Assembly (NCBI GenBank): GCA_963664365.1 | Contig: OY761144.1 | Location: forward strand, 806,001-870,000 | Direction of reading: 5' to 3' | Length of the DNA stretch: 64,000 bases | From: VXRN01 sp963664365 | GTDB taxonomy: Bacteria > Chloroflexota > Dehalococcoidia > Lucifugimonadales > UBA1123 | In this document: piece after piece, positions 8,084 to 16,785 of the stretch | Layout: each line of letters begins with the position of its first letter | Position numbering within the stretch: position 1 is the first letter of the stretch | Position numbers and translations under genes: made by a program | The notes under the pieces: model-generated | Database searches by the model: none | Seen by the model: the letters and a program-made list of their open reading frames with translations, nothing else | Told to the model about the DNA's origin: nothing

Positions 8084-8282
8084 TGATAGTCTCATTCAGC
8101 CTCTGCGCCCTGAGTTCGACGTCGGGCACGCCGCTGCCGCCCAGCGCGGTACACGCGGAGAGCAAGAGGGCGAGCGCGGCGAGCGCAAGCGTCTGTATGA
8201 TGTGTCTCAGGTTTGCCAACTCGTCGCTTCTCAGACTGCGACAGTCCGAAGCCCCCGGAGCGGCGCACAAGTCCGCTGTCAT
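8056..8282 (-). pseudogene. Fragment of a divergent ccmH copy
   Basis: Read on the minus strand this encodes a lipobox segment (LLLSACTALGG) and then the CcmH stretch VELRAQRLNETIMCPVCP, ending at GESI, where the real ccmH continues DQSANPL. Upstream it keeps the GACTG-CGA-CAGTC palindrome of the ccmH promoter region. It differs at many bases from the intact gene at 2268, so the duplication is old or came from a related genome. Confidence 0.75.
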
Positions 8283-8334
8283 GGCTTCTCTGTGTGCCTA
8301 GTCACCACATTATGTAAATCACTCGACTATCCGG

Positions 8335-8363
8335 TTGACGACTTGCATCGGCGCTGATATTGT
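8335..8363 (+). promoter_or_regulatory. Promoter of the cassette 2 binding-protein gene
   Basis: TTGACG (8335-8340), a 17-base spacer and TATTGT (8358-8363). The predicted start near 8370 gives a leader of about 75 bases. It has no similarity to the leader shared by the VPGET cassettes. Confidence 0.5.
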
Positions 8364-8445
8364 TACCTTCAAGCTGCGGTTTGGATGAAGAGCGATCCTA
8401 AATTGTCCCTTGGGCGGGAGCTACTATTCATGGAGGTGTATGACG

Positions 8446-10416
8446 ATGAAGATTCGAAATCTCATGAAGACACTAAGTCTAATCGTACTTGCGCTCGCGC
8501 TTGCGGCAGCGATAGCCGCGTGCAGTGGAGCCGAGCCTGGCACGGCGGACGCTCCGCAGCCCCCGGCTCAGGCGGCTCCCGCGGTCGCTCCGGCGCAGAC
8601 GACCGCCGGTCAAGCTGCTCAGCCGGAAGATCCGGCGCCCGCGGCCAAGGCCGCGCCCGCGGACCCCGCGGCTCCAGCGCCGACCGCGGCCCCTGTGGCA
8701 GAGACCGCTCCCGCGCCTGAACGTGAAGTCGCGATGGAAGGCCCGATGATAGTCACCAACACGGCGGGCAAAGACGTCGAGGCGCCCCAGTACGGCGGCT
8801 CGTTCATCGGCGGTTGGCCGACCGACGTCGCGCGGTGCTGTGACGAGGCCCACACTTCCTGGAGCGGCCTCTACGCGGTAGAGAACACAAACGAGGAGCT
8901 GCTGAGCGGCAACTGGGCGAAGGGCAGCCAGGGCACTGGCGATGCGGCGTTCCTGATTAGGGGAACGCTGTTCCTCGAGCTGAGTACCGGTGAACTGGCG
9001 GAGAGCTGGGAGTTCGTGGACGAAAACACGGCCACCTTCACGATTCGCCAGGGCGTGAAGTTCCACAACAAGGCGCCCACAAACGGACGGGAGATGACCG
9101 CCGAAGACATCGTTTACAACATCAGGAGGATGTTTTCCACGGACATCTTGGACCCCAACCCCTCCCGTACGTACTCCCTGTACAATAATCTGTACGACTC
9201 TGTGGAAGTCATCGACGACAACGTCGTCGAATTGAGGTCCGCGCCCGGAAACATCGGGTCGCTTTTCCAGAATGTCAGCCAGAAGCTGCGCCACTACGCC
9301 CCGGACGCGATCGAGCATTACGGGGACTTGCGTGACTGGCGGCACCTCGTGGGGACCGGGCCGTTCATACTCGAGGAATACGTGGAGGGCGCCTCGTTCA
9401 CCTACGGGGGGAATCCCGACTATTGGGGTATGGACCCGTTGCTGCCCGAGAACAGTCTGCCGTACGTAGATACTCTCCAGTGGCTGATAATTCCCGACAG
9501 GTCAACGATGATTGCCTCCATGCGGACGGGCAAGATCGACTGGCTGGAAGCAGTGGGCTGGGAGGAACGAGCCAGCCTGAACAGCGACCGAATAGACCTG
9601 AATGAGAGTGAGTACTTCCAGGGCGGCAGGCCCAACGGCATGGTCTTCATGCGTTCTGACGGCCCGCCATTTGACGACGTTCGCATACGGCAGGCGATGG
9701 CCCTCGCCATCGACCAGCCCGCGATAAGGGACGACTTCTACGGCGGCAACGCGGTCCTGTTCAGCAGCCCGGTGGCGCCATACGCGGAGTTCCTGCCCTG
9801 GTTCACGCCCCTCGACGAGTACCCGCAGGTCGTCCAGGAGCTATACCAGCATCACCCCGACAAGGCGGAGGCCCTCTTAGATGAGGCAGGTATGAAGCGG
9901 GGTTCCGACGGCATGAGGTTTACCGCCCAGCTTCTGACGTACGACGGCAACGTTGACCTGATGTCCATATTGCAGGCGATGTGGATGGAGATAGGCGTGA
10001 ACGTAGAGTTGGACGTCAAAGAGTACGGAGTCTGGCGGTCCCTCCGGGGGGCCAGGGAATACACCAGCATGGTGGACTACGGCTTCTCAACGGTTGCGCC
10101 TTACCTGCTTCCGCAGTTCCGGCCCCATGGCCCCGTGTCTCACCAAGGAGACCCGAAGGTCACTGAGGCATACGACACCTGCGCGGCCAATCTGATCACG
10201 AACGACCCCGTGTGCCAGGCCGCGCTGAACAAGCTCTATCCACACTTGCTCGAGCAGTCATGGTACATAGAGACACCATCACCCAAGCTGTGGGCGATGT
10301 GGCAGCCGTGGATCAAGGGTTACGGCGGTGAGACCACGGTAGGCACCGACGAGACCTACAACTTCCCCAAGTATGTCTGGAACGATCAACAGTTGAAGGC
10401 AGACGAAGGCTACTAG
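8446..10416 (+). CDS. Peptide-type ABC binding lipoprotein, cassette 2
   Basis: This 656-residue SBP_bac_5 lipoprotein has a signal peptide with lipobox AIAAC (Cys26), then a Pro/Ala-rich linker of about 65 residues in place of the VPGET stalk. The binding domain starts at APQYGGSFIGG and contains WEFVDENTATFTIRQGVKFH and VGTGPFILEEYVEG. The ATG at 8446 is preferred because GGAGG at 8432-8436 is nine bases upstream; the ATG at 8440 is too close to it. It lacks the WIDSELK tail of the other family. It starts the operon with dppB, dppC and a sulfatase. Confidence 0.92.
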   Translation: MKIRNLMKTLSLIVLALALAAAIAACSGAEPGTADAPQPPAQAAPAVAPAQTTAGQAAQPEDPAPAAKAAPADPAAPAPTAAPVAETAPAPEREVAMEGPMIVTNTAGKDVEAPQYGGSFIGGWPTDVARCCDEAHTSWSGLYAVENTNEELLSGNWAKGSQGTGDAAFLIRGTLFLELSTGELAESWEFVDENTATFTIRQGVKFHNKAPTNGREMTAEDIVYNIRRMFSTDILDPNPSRTYSLYNNLYDSVEVIDDNVVELRSAPGNIGSLFQNVSQKLRHYAPDAIEHYGDLRDWRHLVGTGPFILEEYVEGASFTYGGNPDYWGMDPLLPENSLPYVDTLQWLIIPDRSTMIASMRTGKIDWLEAVGWEERASLNSDRIDLNESEYFQGGRPNGMVFMRSDGPPFDDVRIRQAMALAIDQPAIRDDFYGGNAVLFSSPVAPYAEFLPWFTPLDEYPQVVQELYQHHPDKAEALLDEAGMKRGSDGMRFTAQLLTYDGNVDLMSILQAMWMEIGVNVELDVKEYGVWRSLRGAREYTSMVDYGFSTVAPYLLPQFRPHGPVSHQGDPKVTEAYDTCAANLITNDPVCQAALNKLYPHLLEQSWYIETPSPKLWAMWQPWIKGYGGETTVGTDETYNFPKYVWNDQQLKADEGY

Positions 10417-10458
10417 ACTCCAAAGGGTTCTAAGGGCCAAACCGGATCTAAGCCACTT

Positions 10459-10488
10459 CGGGGCTGGGACTTCATAACCCCGGCCCCG
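10459..10488 (+). terminator. Hairpin between binding-protein gene and dppB, cassette 2
   Basis: CGGGGCTGGG (10459-10468) pairs with CCCGGCCCCG (10479-10488) through one G-T wobble, with a ten-base loop. It lies in the 91-base gap before dppB and has only a weak T tail, so read-through into the permease genes is likely. Confidence 0.55.
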
Positions 10489-10507
10489 TCTTGTACGTAG
10501 AGACAAC

Positions 10508-11467
10508 ATGGGCATCTACCTGATCAGGCGGATACTGCTAATCGTCCCCACCCTGCTCATCGTAACGGTGATCATGTTCCTCTTGGTGCGCATCATTCCG
10601 GGCAGCGCCGTCGAAATCATGGCCGCAGAGCACTTGACTGAGACAGGCGAGCCTCTTGACCCTGAAGATGTCAGGACGATGCTCGGGCTTGACAAGCCGG
10701 TCCACACTCAATACGGCATCTGGATCTGGGGCGTGCTTACGCGCGGCGACCTCGGCGTCGGACTGTGGTCGCAGAACCCGGTGCTGCCTCAAATCGTCAA
10801 GCGGTTCCCCATATCCGTTGAGCTTGGCATCCTGGCGGTAGTCATGTCGATAGTGATTGGCCTGCCTATAGGCGTCTGGTCCGCGATACGCCAGGATACG
10901 GCGGGCGACTACGTGGGCCGCACATTTGCCATAGGAATGCTGGCCCTCCCGAACTTCTGGCTGGCGACGCTGATCGTTGTCTTCCCCGCCGTTTGGTGGG
11001 GATGGTCTCCGCCGGTCGAGTACATCCCTCTGTCCGAAGACTGGTGGGGAAACCTGCGGCAGTTCATCATACCCGCCTTTCTGATGGGCACCGGCATGTC
11101 GGCCACCACCATGCGCATGACGCGCACCATGATGCTGGAGGTGCTCAGGCAGGACTACATCCGCACCGCATGGTCCAAGGGTCTGAGCGGCGCGATGGTC
11201 ATAAACAGGCACGCCCTGAAGAACGCGCTGATACCGGTTGTCACGGTTGTCGGGATGCAGATGCCCGTATTGATCGGCGGCACGGTTATCATGGAGCAGA
11301 TCTTCGTCCTGCCGGGCGTCGGGCGGCTGGTCATCGAGGCGGTCCAGGGCAGAGACTACACGATGATCTCAGGCATCAACGTGTTCCTCGCGGCCTTTGT
11401 CCTCATCGTTAATCTTATCGTTGATATCAGCTACGCCTTCTTGGATCCCAGGATTCGGTACAGCTAA
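10508..11467 (+). CDS. DppB/OppB-type ABC permease, cassette 2
   Basis: This 319-residue permease starts MGIYLIRRILLIVPTLLIV and carries the phrase RIIPGSAVEIM, the coupling loop LRQDYIRTAWSKGLSGAMVI and the end phrase FLDPRIRYS. It is more distant from the permeases of cassettes 1, 3, 6 and 7 than these are from each other. The next gene, dppC, starts 16 bases after its stop, consistent with one operon. No ATPase gene is present. Confidence 0.94.
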   Translation: MGIYLIRRILLIVPTLLIVTVIMFLLVRIIPGSAVEIMAAEHLTETGEPLDPEDVRTMLGLDKPVHTQYGIWIWGVLTRGDLGVGLWSQNPVLPQIVKRFPISVELGILAVVMSIVIGLPIGVWSAIRQDTAGDYVGRTFAIGMLALPNFWLATLIVVFPAVWWGWSPPVEYIPLSEDWWGNLRQFIIPAFLMGTGMSATTMRMTRTMMLEVLRQDYIRTAWSKGLSGAMVINRHALKNALIPVVTVVGMQMPVLIGGTVIMEQIFVLPGVGRLVIEAVQGRDYTMISGINVFLAAFVLIVNLIVDISYAFLDPRIRYS

Positions 11468-11483
11468 TTGGAGCTAAAGGAAA

Positions 11484-12392
11484 ATGGCTGAAGCAACCCC
11501 GGACAGACTAGGAGGCATCGGCGCGGGAAGGGCGCACAGGACCCTGTACGCCGAAGTAGTCGTGCGTATTCTGAAAGAGAAGCACCTCGCCACTTTTGGC
11601 GCCGCCGTGGTGCTTGTCCTGATCCTGACGAGCATATTCGCCGACTTCATTGCCCAGTACGAACCCAACCAGATCAGCCTCAAAGATAGGTTGGCATTCC
11701 CCACCTGGGACCACCTGCTGGGCACCGACCAACTGGGACGGGACCTGCTCAGCCGGATCGTTTACGGTGCCCGCATCTCGGTCATCGTCGGGCTGAGCGC
11801 GGCCGCCGTCGATACGGTCGTAGCGGCGGCGATAGGCATAATCTCAGGTTATGTCGGAGGCAAGTTGGACCTGTCCGTCCAGAGGTTCGTGGACGCCTGG
11901 ATGTCCTTCCCCGGATTGGTCATCATCCTGACGATCATGGCCGTGCTGGGGCCTGGCATGATCCAGATTATCGCCGTAATCGGCGTGTCGGCGGGCATAC
12001 GAAGCTCGAGGGTGGTCAGGGGAGCCACCATTAGCGTCAAGGAGAACGTTTACATCCTGGCCGCGCACGCCATCGGTTGCTCGACCTACAGGATGCTCAC
12101 GTACCACATCCTGCCGAATGTGATGGCCCCCATCATCATCATATTCACCATTGCAGTGGGCGGCGCGATCCTGTCGGAGGCCAGTCTGAGCTTCCTGGGG
12201 TTCGGAGTTCCGCCGCCCGCGCCAAGCTGGGGCAGCATGTTGAGCCGAGAAGGACGCACCTATATGCTCCAAGCGCCATGGCTCTCGCTATGGCCGGGCA
12301 TAGCGTTGAGCATCGTCGTTTACGGCGTCAACGTGCTTGGAGACGGCCTGCGGGACGTGCTCGATCCCAGGCTCAGGGGCACGGGTGAATAG
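11484..12392 (+). CDS. DppC/OppC-type ABC permease, cassette 2
   Basis: This 302-residue permease shows the DppC features: LLGTDQLGRDLLSRIVYGARIS, here in two stretches, the substrate-path phrase SFLGFGVPPPAPSWG, the coupling loop ENVYILAAHAIGCSTYRML and the final DVLDPRLRG. It starts at ATG 11484 after AAAGGAAA. A sulfatase gene follows within 30 bases on the same strand, which suggests the transported ligand may be linked to a sulfated compound; this is an inference from position only. Confidence 0.93.
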   Translation: MAEATPDRLGGIGAGRAHRTLYAEVVVRILKEKHLATFGAAVVLVLILTSIFADFIAQYEPNQISLKDRLAFPTWDHLLGTDQLGRDLLSRIVYGARISVIVGLSAAAVDTVVAAAIGIISGYVGGKLDLSVQRFVDAWMSFPGLVIILTIMAVLGPGMIQIIAVIGVSAGIRSSRVVRGATISVKENVYILAAHAIGCSTYRMLTYHILPNVMAPIIIIFTIAVGGAILSEASLSFLGFGVPPPAPSWGSMLSREGRTYMLQAPWLSLWPGIALSIVVYGVNVLGDGLRDVLDPRLRGTGE

Positions 12393-12422
12393 GACTTCGT
12401 GTCAGACCGGAGGGAGATTCCA

Positions 12423-13982
12423 TTGGCCAAGCACAAGAACCTTGTCTTCATCTTCAGCGACCAGCAGCGCTACGACACGATGGCCTGCTATGGCAACGAC
12501 TGGATCAAGACGCCGCGACTGAACGAGATCAGCGAAGAGTCTTTCATCTTCGAGCGGGCATACGTCTCCCAGCCCGTGTGCAGTCCGGCCAGGGCCACGA
12601 TCCTTACCGGTCTCTATCCGAATACGGCAGGACTGACGCTCAACTCGATACCACTTCCGAAGGACAAGAAGACCATCGCCGAGTATCTACCGGAGGGCTA
12701 CGCGACCGGCTACTTCGGAAAGTGGCACATCGGCAACGACGGCAACCCTCAGCACGGCTTCAAGGAGTGGGTTCCCACGCACGACCTTGACGTGACCACG
12801 TTCATCGAGTTCGACGCCGAGCCCGGCAAGAGCGACTATCACAACTACCTTGTGGAGAAGGGGTACGAGCCTGACAGGGTGCTGCCGAAGAGGTCCAAGA
12901 ATCTGCCGCCCGATCTCACTCGCCAAGTGCCGGACGACTGGGAGATATTCAGCTCCGAGAAGCGGTCTGAGGTCGCTGCCGAAGACACCATGGCACACTT
13001 CCTCGGACGCAGGGCCGCGCAGTTCATCGAAGACCATAGCGACGAGCCGTTCGTGCTCTACATAAGCACGTTCGAGCCGCACTCGCCCTACAACGGCCCA
13101 TACAACGGCATGTACGACCCGGCGACGCTGCCGACAGGTCCCGCGTTCCTGAAGAGGCCGGACTCCGGCACGTTCCTCAATCGCCGGCTGGCGGAGAACA
13201 GCCTCCAGTTCCTCGACGGCTCTGAGGCCTCCTACAACAACCAGGTCGAGCGCCTGACCCAGTACCACGACATAACCTCGGAGTACGGCTGGAAGAAGCT
13301 CAGGGCGGACTACTTCGCCAACGTGACGCTGGTTGACGAAATGGTCGGGATGGTCGTGGACGCCCTGAAAGAGCAGGGCATCTACGACGACACTGTCCTC
13401 GCGTTCACGAGCGAGCACGGGGACATGATCGGCGACCACGGCATGGTGCAGAAGATGAACATGTACGAGGAGTCGGCGAGGGTGCCCATGCTGATACGCG
13501 CGCCCGCCGTATCGAAAGAGAAGACAATGATAGGCGGCAACTTCGGTCACGTCGATCTGGTGCCTACACTGCTCGACCTTCTGGGATGCGATGTCCCCGA
13601 AGAGGTGGACGGCAAGTCGGTCGTGGACGTGATGGAGGGGGGCGGCAACCTGAGAAACAACGAGGTCTTCATGCAGTGGAACGGCATCGGATGGGTTGAG
13701 GTCGGGCCGCCGGAGAACAGGTACGAGGACATCATCGTGCAGTCGGATGTCGGCGCTCCGGACATCAACATCATGTTCCAGGCGCCCTGGCGGTCGATCG
13801 TCGTCAACGACTGGAAGCTCAACCTGTGCGCGTCCGACCAGTGCGAGCTCTACAACCTTAAGGACGACCCCTACGAGATGAACAACCTCTACGACCATCC
13901 CGACTTTCAGGATGTGGTGAGGCTGCTGTCCACGAAGGTCCGGTTATGGCAGTTCAGGACACGCGACAAGGCCCCGATCTAG
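12423..13982 (+). CDS. Sulfatase (formylglycine-dependent alkaline-phosphatase fold)
   Basis: This protein of about 519 residues has the sulfatase signature C-S-P-A-R at residues 53-57, in which Cys53 would become formylglycine, followed by ATILTGLYPNTAG. An early metal site (SDQQRYD) and the later FTSEHGDMIGDHG metal-binding phrase are present. The ending (LYNLKDDPYEMNNL) is typical of arylsulfatase/choline-sulfatase relatives. There is no signal peptide, so it probably acts in the cytoplasm. The TTG at 12423 is chosen because GGAGGGAG ends six bases before it; a GTG at 12399 is the alternative. The maturation enzyme is not in the window. Confidence 0.92.
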   Translation: MAKHKNLVFIFSDQQRYDTMACYGNDWIKTPRLNEISEESFIFERAYVSQPVCSPARATILTGLYPNTAGLTLNSIPLPKDKKTIAEYLPEGYATGYFGKWHIGNDGNPQHGFKEWVPTHDLDVTTFIEFDAEPGKSDYHNYLVEKGYEPDRVLPKRSKNLPPDLTRQVPDDWEIFSSEKRSEVAAEDTMAHFLGRRAAQFIEDHSDEPFVLYISTFEPHSPYNGPYNGMYDPATLPTGPAFLKRPDSGTFLNRRLAENSLQFLDGSEASYNNQVERLTQYHDITSEYGWKKLRADYFANVTLVDEMVGMVVDALKEQGIYDDTVLAFTSEHGDMIGDHGMVQKMNMYEESARVPMLIRAPAVSKEKTMIGGNFGHVDLVPTLLDLLGCDVPEEVDGKSVVDVMEGGGNLRNNEVFMQWNGIGWVEVGPPENRYEDIIVQSDVGAPDINIMFQAPWRSIVVNDWKLNLCASDQCELYNLKDDPYEMNNLYDHPDFQDVVRLLSTKVRLWQFRTRDKAPI

Positions 13983-14034
13983 GAAACCTTTGCATAACCT
14001 CCAATATGATCAATCTTCTTGACCATTGCACACC

Positions 14035-14967
14035 TCATGCAAGACTTTCGAGAGCCTGATGAATATCGGGCGGCAACGGGCCTGCCTGGGCGGCCGCGAC
14101 GCTCTCCTCGAGCTCCTCGGGCGTGGATGCGCCCACGAGGATGGTCGACAGTTCTTTATTAGCGATCAAAAAGCGAACCGTCATTGCCGCGATCGAAATG
14201 CCGGTCGTCTGGGCCAGCTCGATGAGGCGCTCATCTGAGAAGAGCGCGCCGTTGACGACGCCTCTGCCAGGCACAGAAAAAATGCCGCCAATCACGTAGG
14301 CAATTCCCTGTTCACGAATGACAGGGAGCATCACACGCGGAGAACGACGGTCCATCAGCGAATACTCGTTGGCGGACAGGCACATGTCCAACTCTACCCG
14401 GTTCAGGACGTGAGCCAAGGGCGCGGACTGGTTTGAACTGAGGCCAATGTGACGGCACAGCCCCTGCGCCTTTGCCTCACGAAGGGCTTGCATCACCGGC
14501 GCATTCTCGTAGTCGAGCGGCTCATCGATCTCCAGCAGCTCCCCCGTGTTCGCCTCCGGCTTCCAGAATCGTCTCTGCTCCATATCGTGGCCCAGGAGCA
14601 CGTCGACCCGGTCACGACGCAGGACACGGAGGTTGTCTCGTACCTCCGCGAGACAATCTTCTACCGAATGATTGTAGGCCTGCCAGGCGCCGATCTTCGT
14701 CGCCAGCAGATGCGGCTTGGTAGTCCCCTCGAGCCCCTCACCCATAATTTGCTGCGACTCACCCTGGCTGATCCACCGACCATCAGCGCCCCCTATGCCG
14801 TACAAAGGAGAGGTATCAAAATAGCTTATCCCCAGATCAAGCGCATGTTTGACGGTGGCCAGCCCGTGCTGATAGCTGTGCTTATGGAGAGCGGCGCCGC
14901 CGAGGCCGATAACGCTGACTTTCTCGCCGGTACGTCCGAAGGAGCGCTGTTCCAGTTCGCTTGACAT
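14035..14967 (-). CDS. Aldo/keto reductase family oxidoreductase
   Basis: This 310-residue protein starts LEQRSFGRTGEKVSVIGLGG, as in the AKR superfamily. The catalytic set is visible: Asp and Tyr in YFDTSPLYG, Lys in LLATKIGAW and His in LLGHDME. The NADPH-binding end is recognisable (TILVGASTPEELEESV). It resembles the sugar dehydrogenase (galactose/fucose type) branch more than classic aldose reductase, but the substrate is not determined. GGAGG stands ten bases before the ATG. Element B lies upstream on the same strand. Confidence 0.9.
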   Translation of the reverse strand: MSSELEQRSFGRTGEKVSVIGLGGAALHKHSYQHGLATVKHALDLGISYFDTSPLYGIGGADGRWISQGESQQIMGEGLEGTTKPHLLATKIGAWQAYNHSVEDCLAEVRDNLRVLRRDRVDVLLGHDMEQRRFWKPEANTGELLEIDEPLDYENAPVMQALREAKAQGLCRHIGLSSNQSAPLAHVLNRVELDMCLSANEYSLMDRRSPRVMLPVIREQGIAYVIGGIFSVPGRGVVNGALFSDERLIELAQTTGISIAAMTVRFLIANKELSTILVGASTPEELEESVAAAQAGPLPPDIHQALESLA

Positions 14968-15012
14968 GCATGACCTCCACTCTTGAGTTGATGGGCAATC
15001 TCACCCTCACAA

Positions 15013-15065
15013 AAGTGTTACCTATGTCCCCGGTCTAGTTGCTACCCATGTCCCCGTTCCTACAG
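15013..15065. repeat. Short near-repeat resembling insertion-sequence ends
   Basis: Two copies of a phrase like TACC(T/C)ATGTCCCCG occur 24 bases apart (GTTACCTATGTCCCCGG and GCTACCCATGTCCCCG). I recall similar GGGGACATAGGTAAC ends at the borders of some IS elements. No transposase is present, so at most this is a scar. Confidence 0.3.
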
Positions 15066-15240
15066 TCATCTGGTTTGCTCACCCTTGTCAGCCCTTAGGG
15101 AGGGGCGCGGACGGGGTTCTATGGGATGTCCGTAGTTGAGTCGCACTGTATCAACTTAGTTGCATCGCCTGCTTTAGTGGGCAAAAAAAGTTTTGAAAGA
15201 CCTGCCCTAGCTGCCCTGACCTGCCCTGTCCATAGCTGAG

Positions 15241-15396
15241 CTAGCTTTGGGGAAATTGGGGCAGTTCAGTTTTTTGACCTGCCCTGAGCTGCCCTGACCT
15301 GCCCTTTCTGCCCCCGTCGGGACAGATTGAGGGACGCCCGACAGCGCTCGCCACTATTTGACACCGGTTGAGTGTGTTATCGATTCGAGAACTCAT
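15241..15396 (-). CDS. Putative leaderless 51-residue ORF in element B
   Basis: The predicted transcript start of the TTGACA-17-TATCAT promoter coincides with this ATG. The frame is 52 codons including stop, the same as in element A, and begins MSSRIDNTLNRCQ, then VASAVG after one T-to-I change. The second half is rich in Gly, Arg and Gln and overlaps the GGCAG units. The function is unknown and translation is not proven. Confidence 0.35.
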   Translation of the reverse strand: MSSRIDNTLNRCQIVASAVGRPSICPDGGRKGRSGQLRAGQKTELPQFPQS

Positions 15397-15402
15397 GACA
15401 AG

Positions 15403-15431
15403 ATGATACCGAGTACTCTTGTTCGTGTCAA
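15403..15431 (-). promoter_or_regulatory. Promoter of element B
   Basis: Minus-strand TTGACA (15431-15426), a 17-base spacer and TATCAT (15408-15403), close to the sigma70 consensus. Predicted +1 at 15396. Confidence 0.6.
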
Positions 15432-15490
15432 GGGGTGGTTTAGGCTCCAGATCCACCGCCTAACGATGGTATTGCGGTGTCTGTGGGTGC

Positions 15491-15624
15491 GGGCGCTTCA
15501 CGAAGCGCCCCTACGGGCATCCGACAATTAGGTGGTGGATATCGGTAGGCGTAAGGTTTAAGGTGTAGGGTGTCGATGGAGAGGGGACTTTCACGCTCGC
15601 GTGTGGGCGCTTCGCGAAGCGCCC
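15491..15624. repeat. Two palindromic REP-like repeats
   Basis: The palindrome GGGCGCTTC(G/A)CGAAGCGCCC occurs at 15491-15510 and 15605-15624, each followed by CCTAC. A further nested palindrome, GGCCGTTCGCGAACGGCC, follows near 15681-15705 inside repeated CCCCGTAT sequence. The stretch 15450-15724 holds no gene. Confidence 0.65.
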
Positions 15625-15724
15625 CTACCGGCGCCCGACAATTAGGCGGTGGATTTCAGGCCGTCTATTAAGATACGGGGGGCCGTTCGCGAACGGCCCC
15701 CCGTATCGTGGTACGGGGCAGGCT

Positions 15725-16627
15725 CTACGATTCGCCGCCCCTGAGCCTGGGGTCGAGGAGGTCTCTCATGGCGTCGCCGAGCATGTTTAGACAGTAAACG
15801 GTAATAGTCAGGCAAAGACCAGGCCAGAGAGCCAGCCATGGCGCCTGCTCCATGTATTTACGTCCTTCCCGGCTGAGCAGACCTCCCCAGTCAGGACTCG
15901 TGGGGGGCAGACCGTATCCGAGGAAGCTCAGAGAAGCGATGCTCAGGATTACGCCTCCTACGGTTATCGAGAATATGATGATGACGACAGGCATAACGTT
16001 GGGCAGGACATGCCGCATCAGTGTTGCGGCGCCGGGGCTGCCAATTGCCCGCGCCGCCAGAAAGTAGTCATTCTCTTTAATGCCGATAACGGCGCCTCGG
16101 AGTACTCTTGAGCCGCCAATGCCTCCTGATATCCCCAGGACCAGTATTATCTGTGGTATACCCTGCCCCACTATGGACATTATGGTTAGCAGCAGGAGCA
16201 GTCCCGGGAAAACTATCCAGGCATCGACAACCCTCTGCACTATAATGTCAAACTTACCACCAAGGAATCCTGAAGCGCCGCCTATCAGGGTACTGGTCAC
16301 AGTACTCAGAGCGGTTGCTGACAGACCGATCAGTATCGAAATACGAGCCCCCAGGATCAGGCGGCTCAAGAAGTCTCGCCCTATGTGGTCCGTCCCCAGG
16401 AGATACTGGGCTGATGGGCCAGTCAGCCGGTCTGCCAGGTGCATTTCAAAAGGTGGATAAGGGGTCAGAGCATCGGCAAAGATAGCGATCAAAATCCATA
16501 TCAATATGATAATCCCGCTGGCAGTACCCAGCGGCTTCTCCTTGACCAGCCTGATAAAGAACGCAGCCAGCCGGGAACGTCTCTTTGGCTCGATTACTGA
16601 GGACTGTATGTCTGTGGTGTCGTTCAT
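15725..16627 (-). CDS. DppC/OppC-type ABC permease, cassette 3
   Basis: This 300-residue permease starts MNDTTDIQSSVIEPKRRSRL, the same opening as the genes at 38417 and 55621, which decides the start over an ATG at 16663. The LLGTDHIGRDFLSRL phrase, the coupling loop KENDYFLAARAIGSPGAATL and the end DLLDPRLRGG are present. It follows dppB after 158 bases. It is highly similar to cassette 1 DppC. Confidence 0.93.
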   Translation of the reverse strand: MNDTTDIQSSVIEPKRRSRLAAFFIRLVKEKPLGTASGIIILIWILIAIFADALTPYPPFEMHLADRLTGPSAQYLLGTDHIGRDFLSRLILGARISILIGLSATALSTVTSTLIGGASGFLGGKFDIIVQRVVDAWIVFPGLLLLLTIMSIVGQGIPQIILVLGISGGIGGSRVLRGAVIGIKENDYFLAARAIGSPGAATLMRHVLPNVMPVVIIIFSITVGGVILSIASLSFLGYGLPPTSPDWGGLLSREGRKYMEQAPWLALWPGLCLTITVYCLNMLGDAMRDLLDPRLRGGES

Positions 16628-16675
16628 GTCCCGACCGCTCCGGGGCTTTCTGTAGTTGGACACTACTGGTATGAA

Positions 16676-16780
16676 TCACCCTCACCCTAGCCCTCTCCCC
16701 CGTATCGAGTACGGGGCAGGCTCTGAAGGAGAGGGGATATTTACCTACCCTTGTCAGCCCATCAAGGGAGAGTGGACTTT
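16676..16780. repeat. CTCTCCC/GGGAGAG intergenic repeat with nested insertion
   Basis: A CTCACCCTAGCCCTCTCCCC stretch and its partner GGAGAGGGG are split by a second palindromic sequence (CCCCGTATCGAGTACGGGG). The same family, uninterrupted, occurs at 32210-32328, 34680-34715, 38370-38404, 41430-41530, 55633-55672 and 59128-59163. Confidence 0.6.
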
Positions 16781-16785
16781 CATAT

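Larger units (their letters stand above)
15133..15431 (-). repeat. GGCAG-unit intergenic element, copy B (GGGCAG type)
   Basis: Same layout as copy A on the minus strand: promoter (15431-15403), ATG at 15396, hairpin CCCGAC/GTCGGG (15337-15342 with 15316-15321), several AGGGCAG units, one inverted CTGCCCC unit near 15263-15257, a central hairpin CCATAGCT/AGCTTTGG (15230-15237 with 15243-15250), more AGGGCAG units to about 15201, and an end rich in T (AAAACTTTTTTT). All units here have G where copy A has C. It lies upstream of the aldo/keto reductase gene. Confidence 0.7.

Noticed and set aside
12687..13898. 403-codon frame antisense to the sulfatase
   Set aside because: The sense strand carries the CSPAR signature and a full family match; the antisense frame has no recognisable domain.
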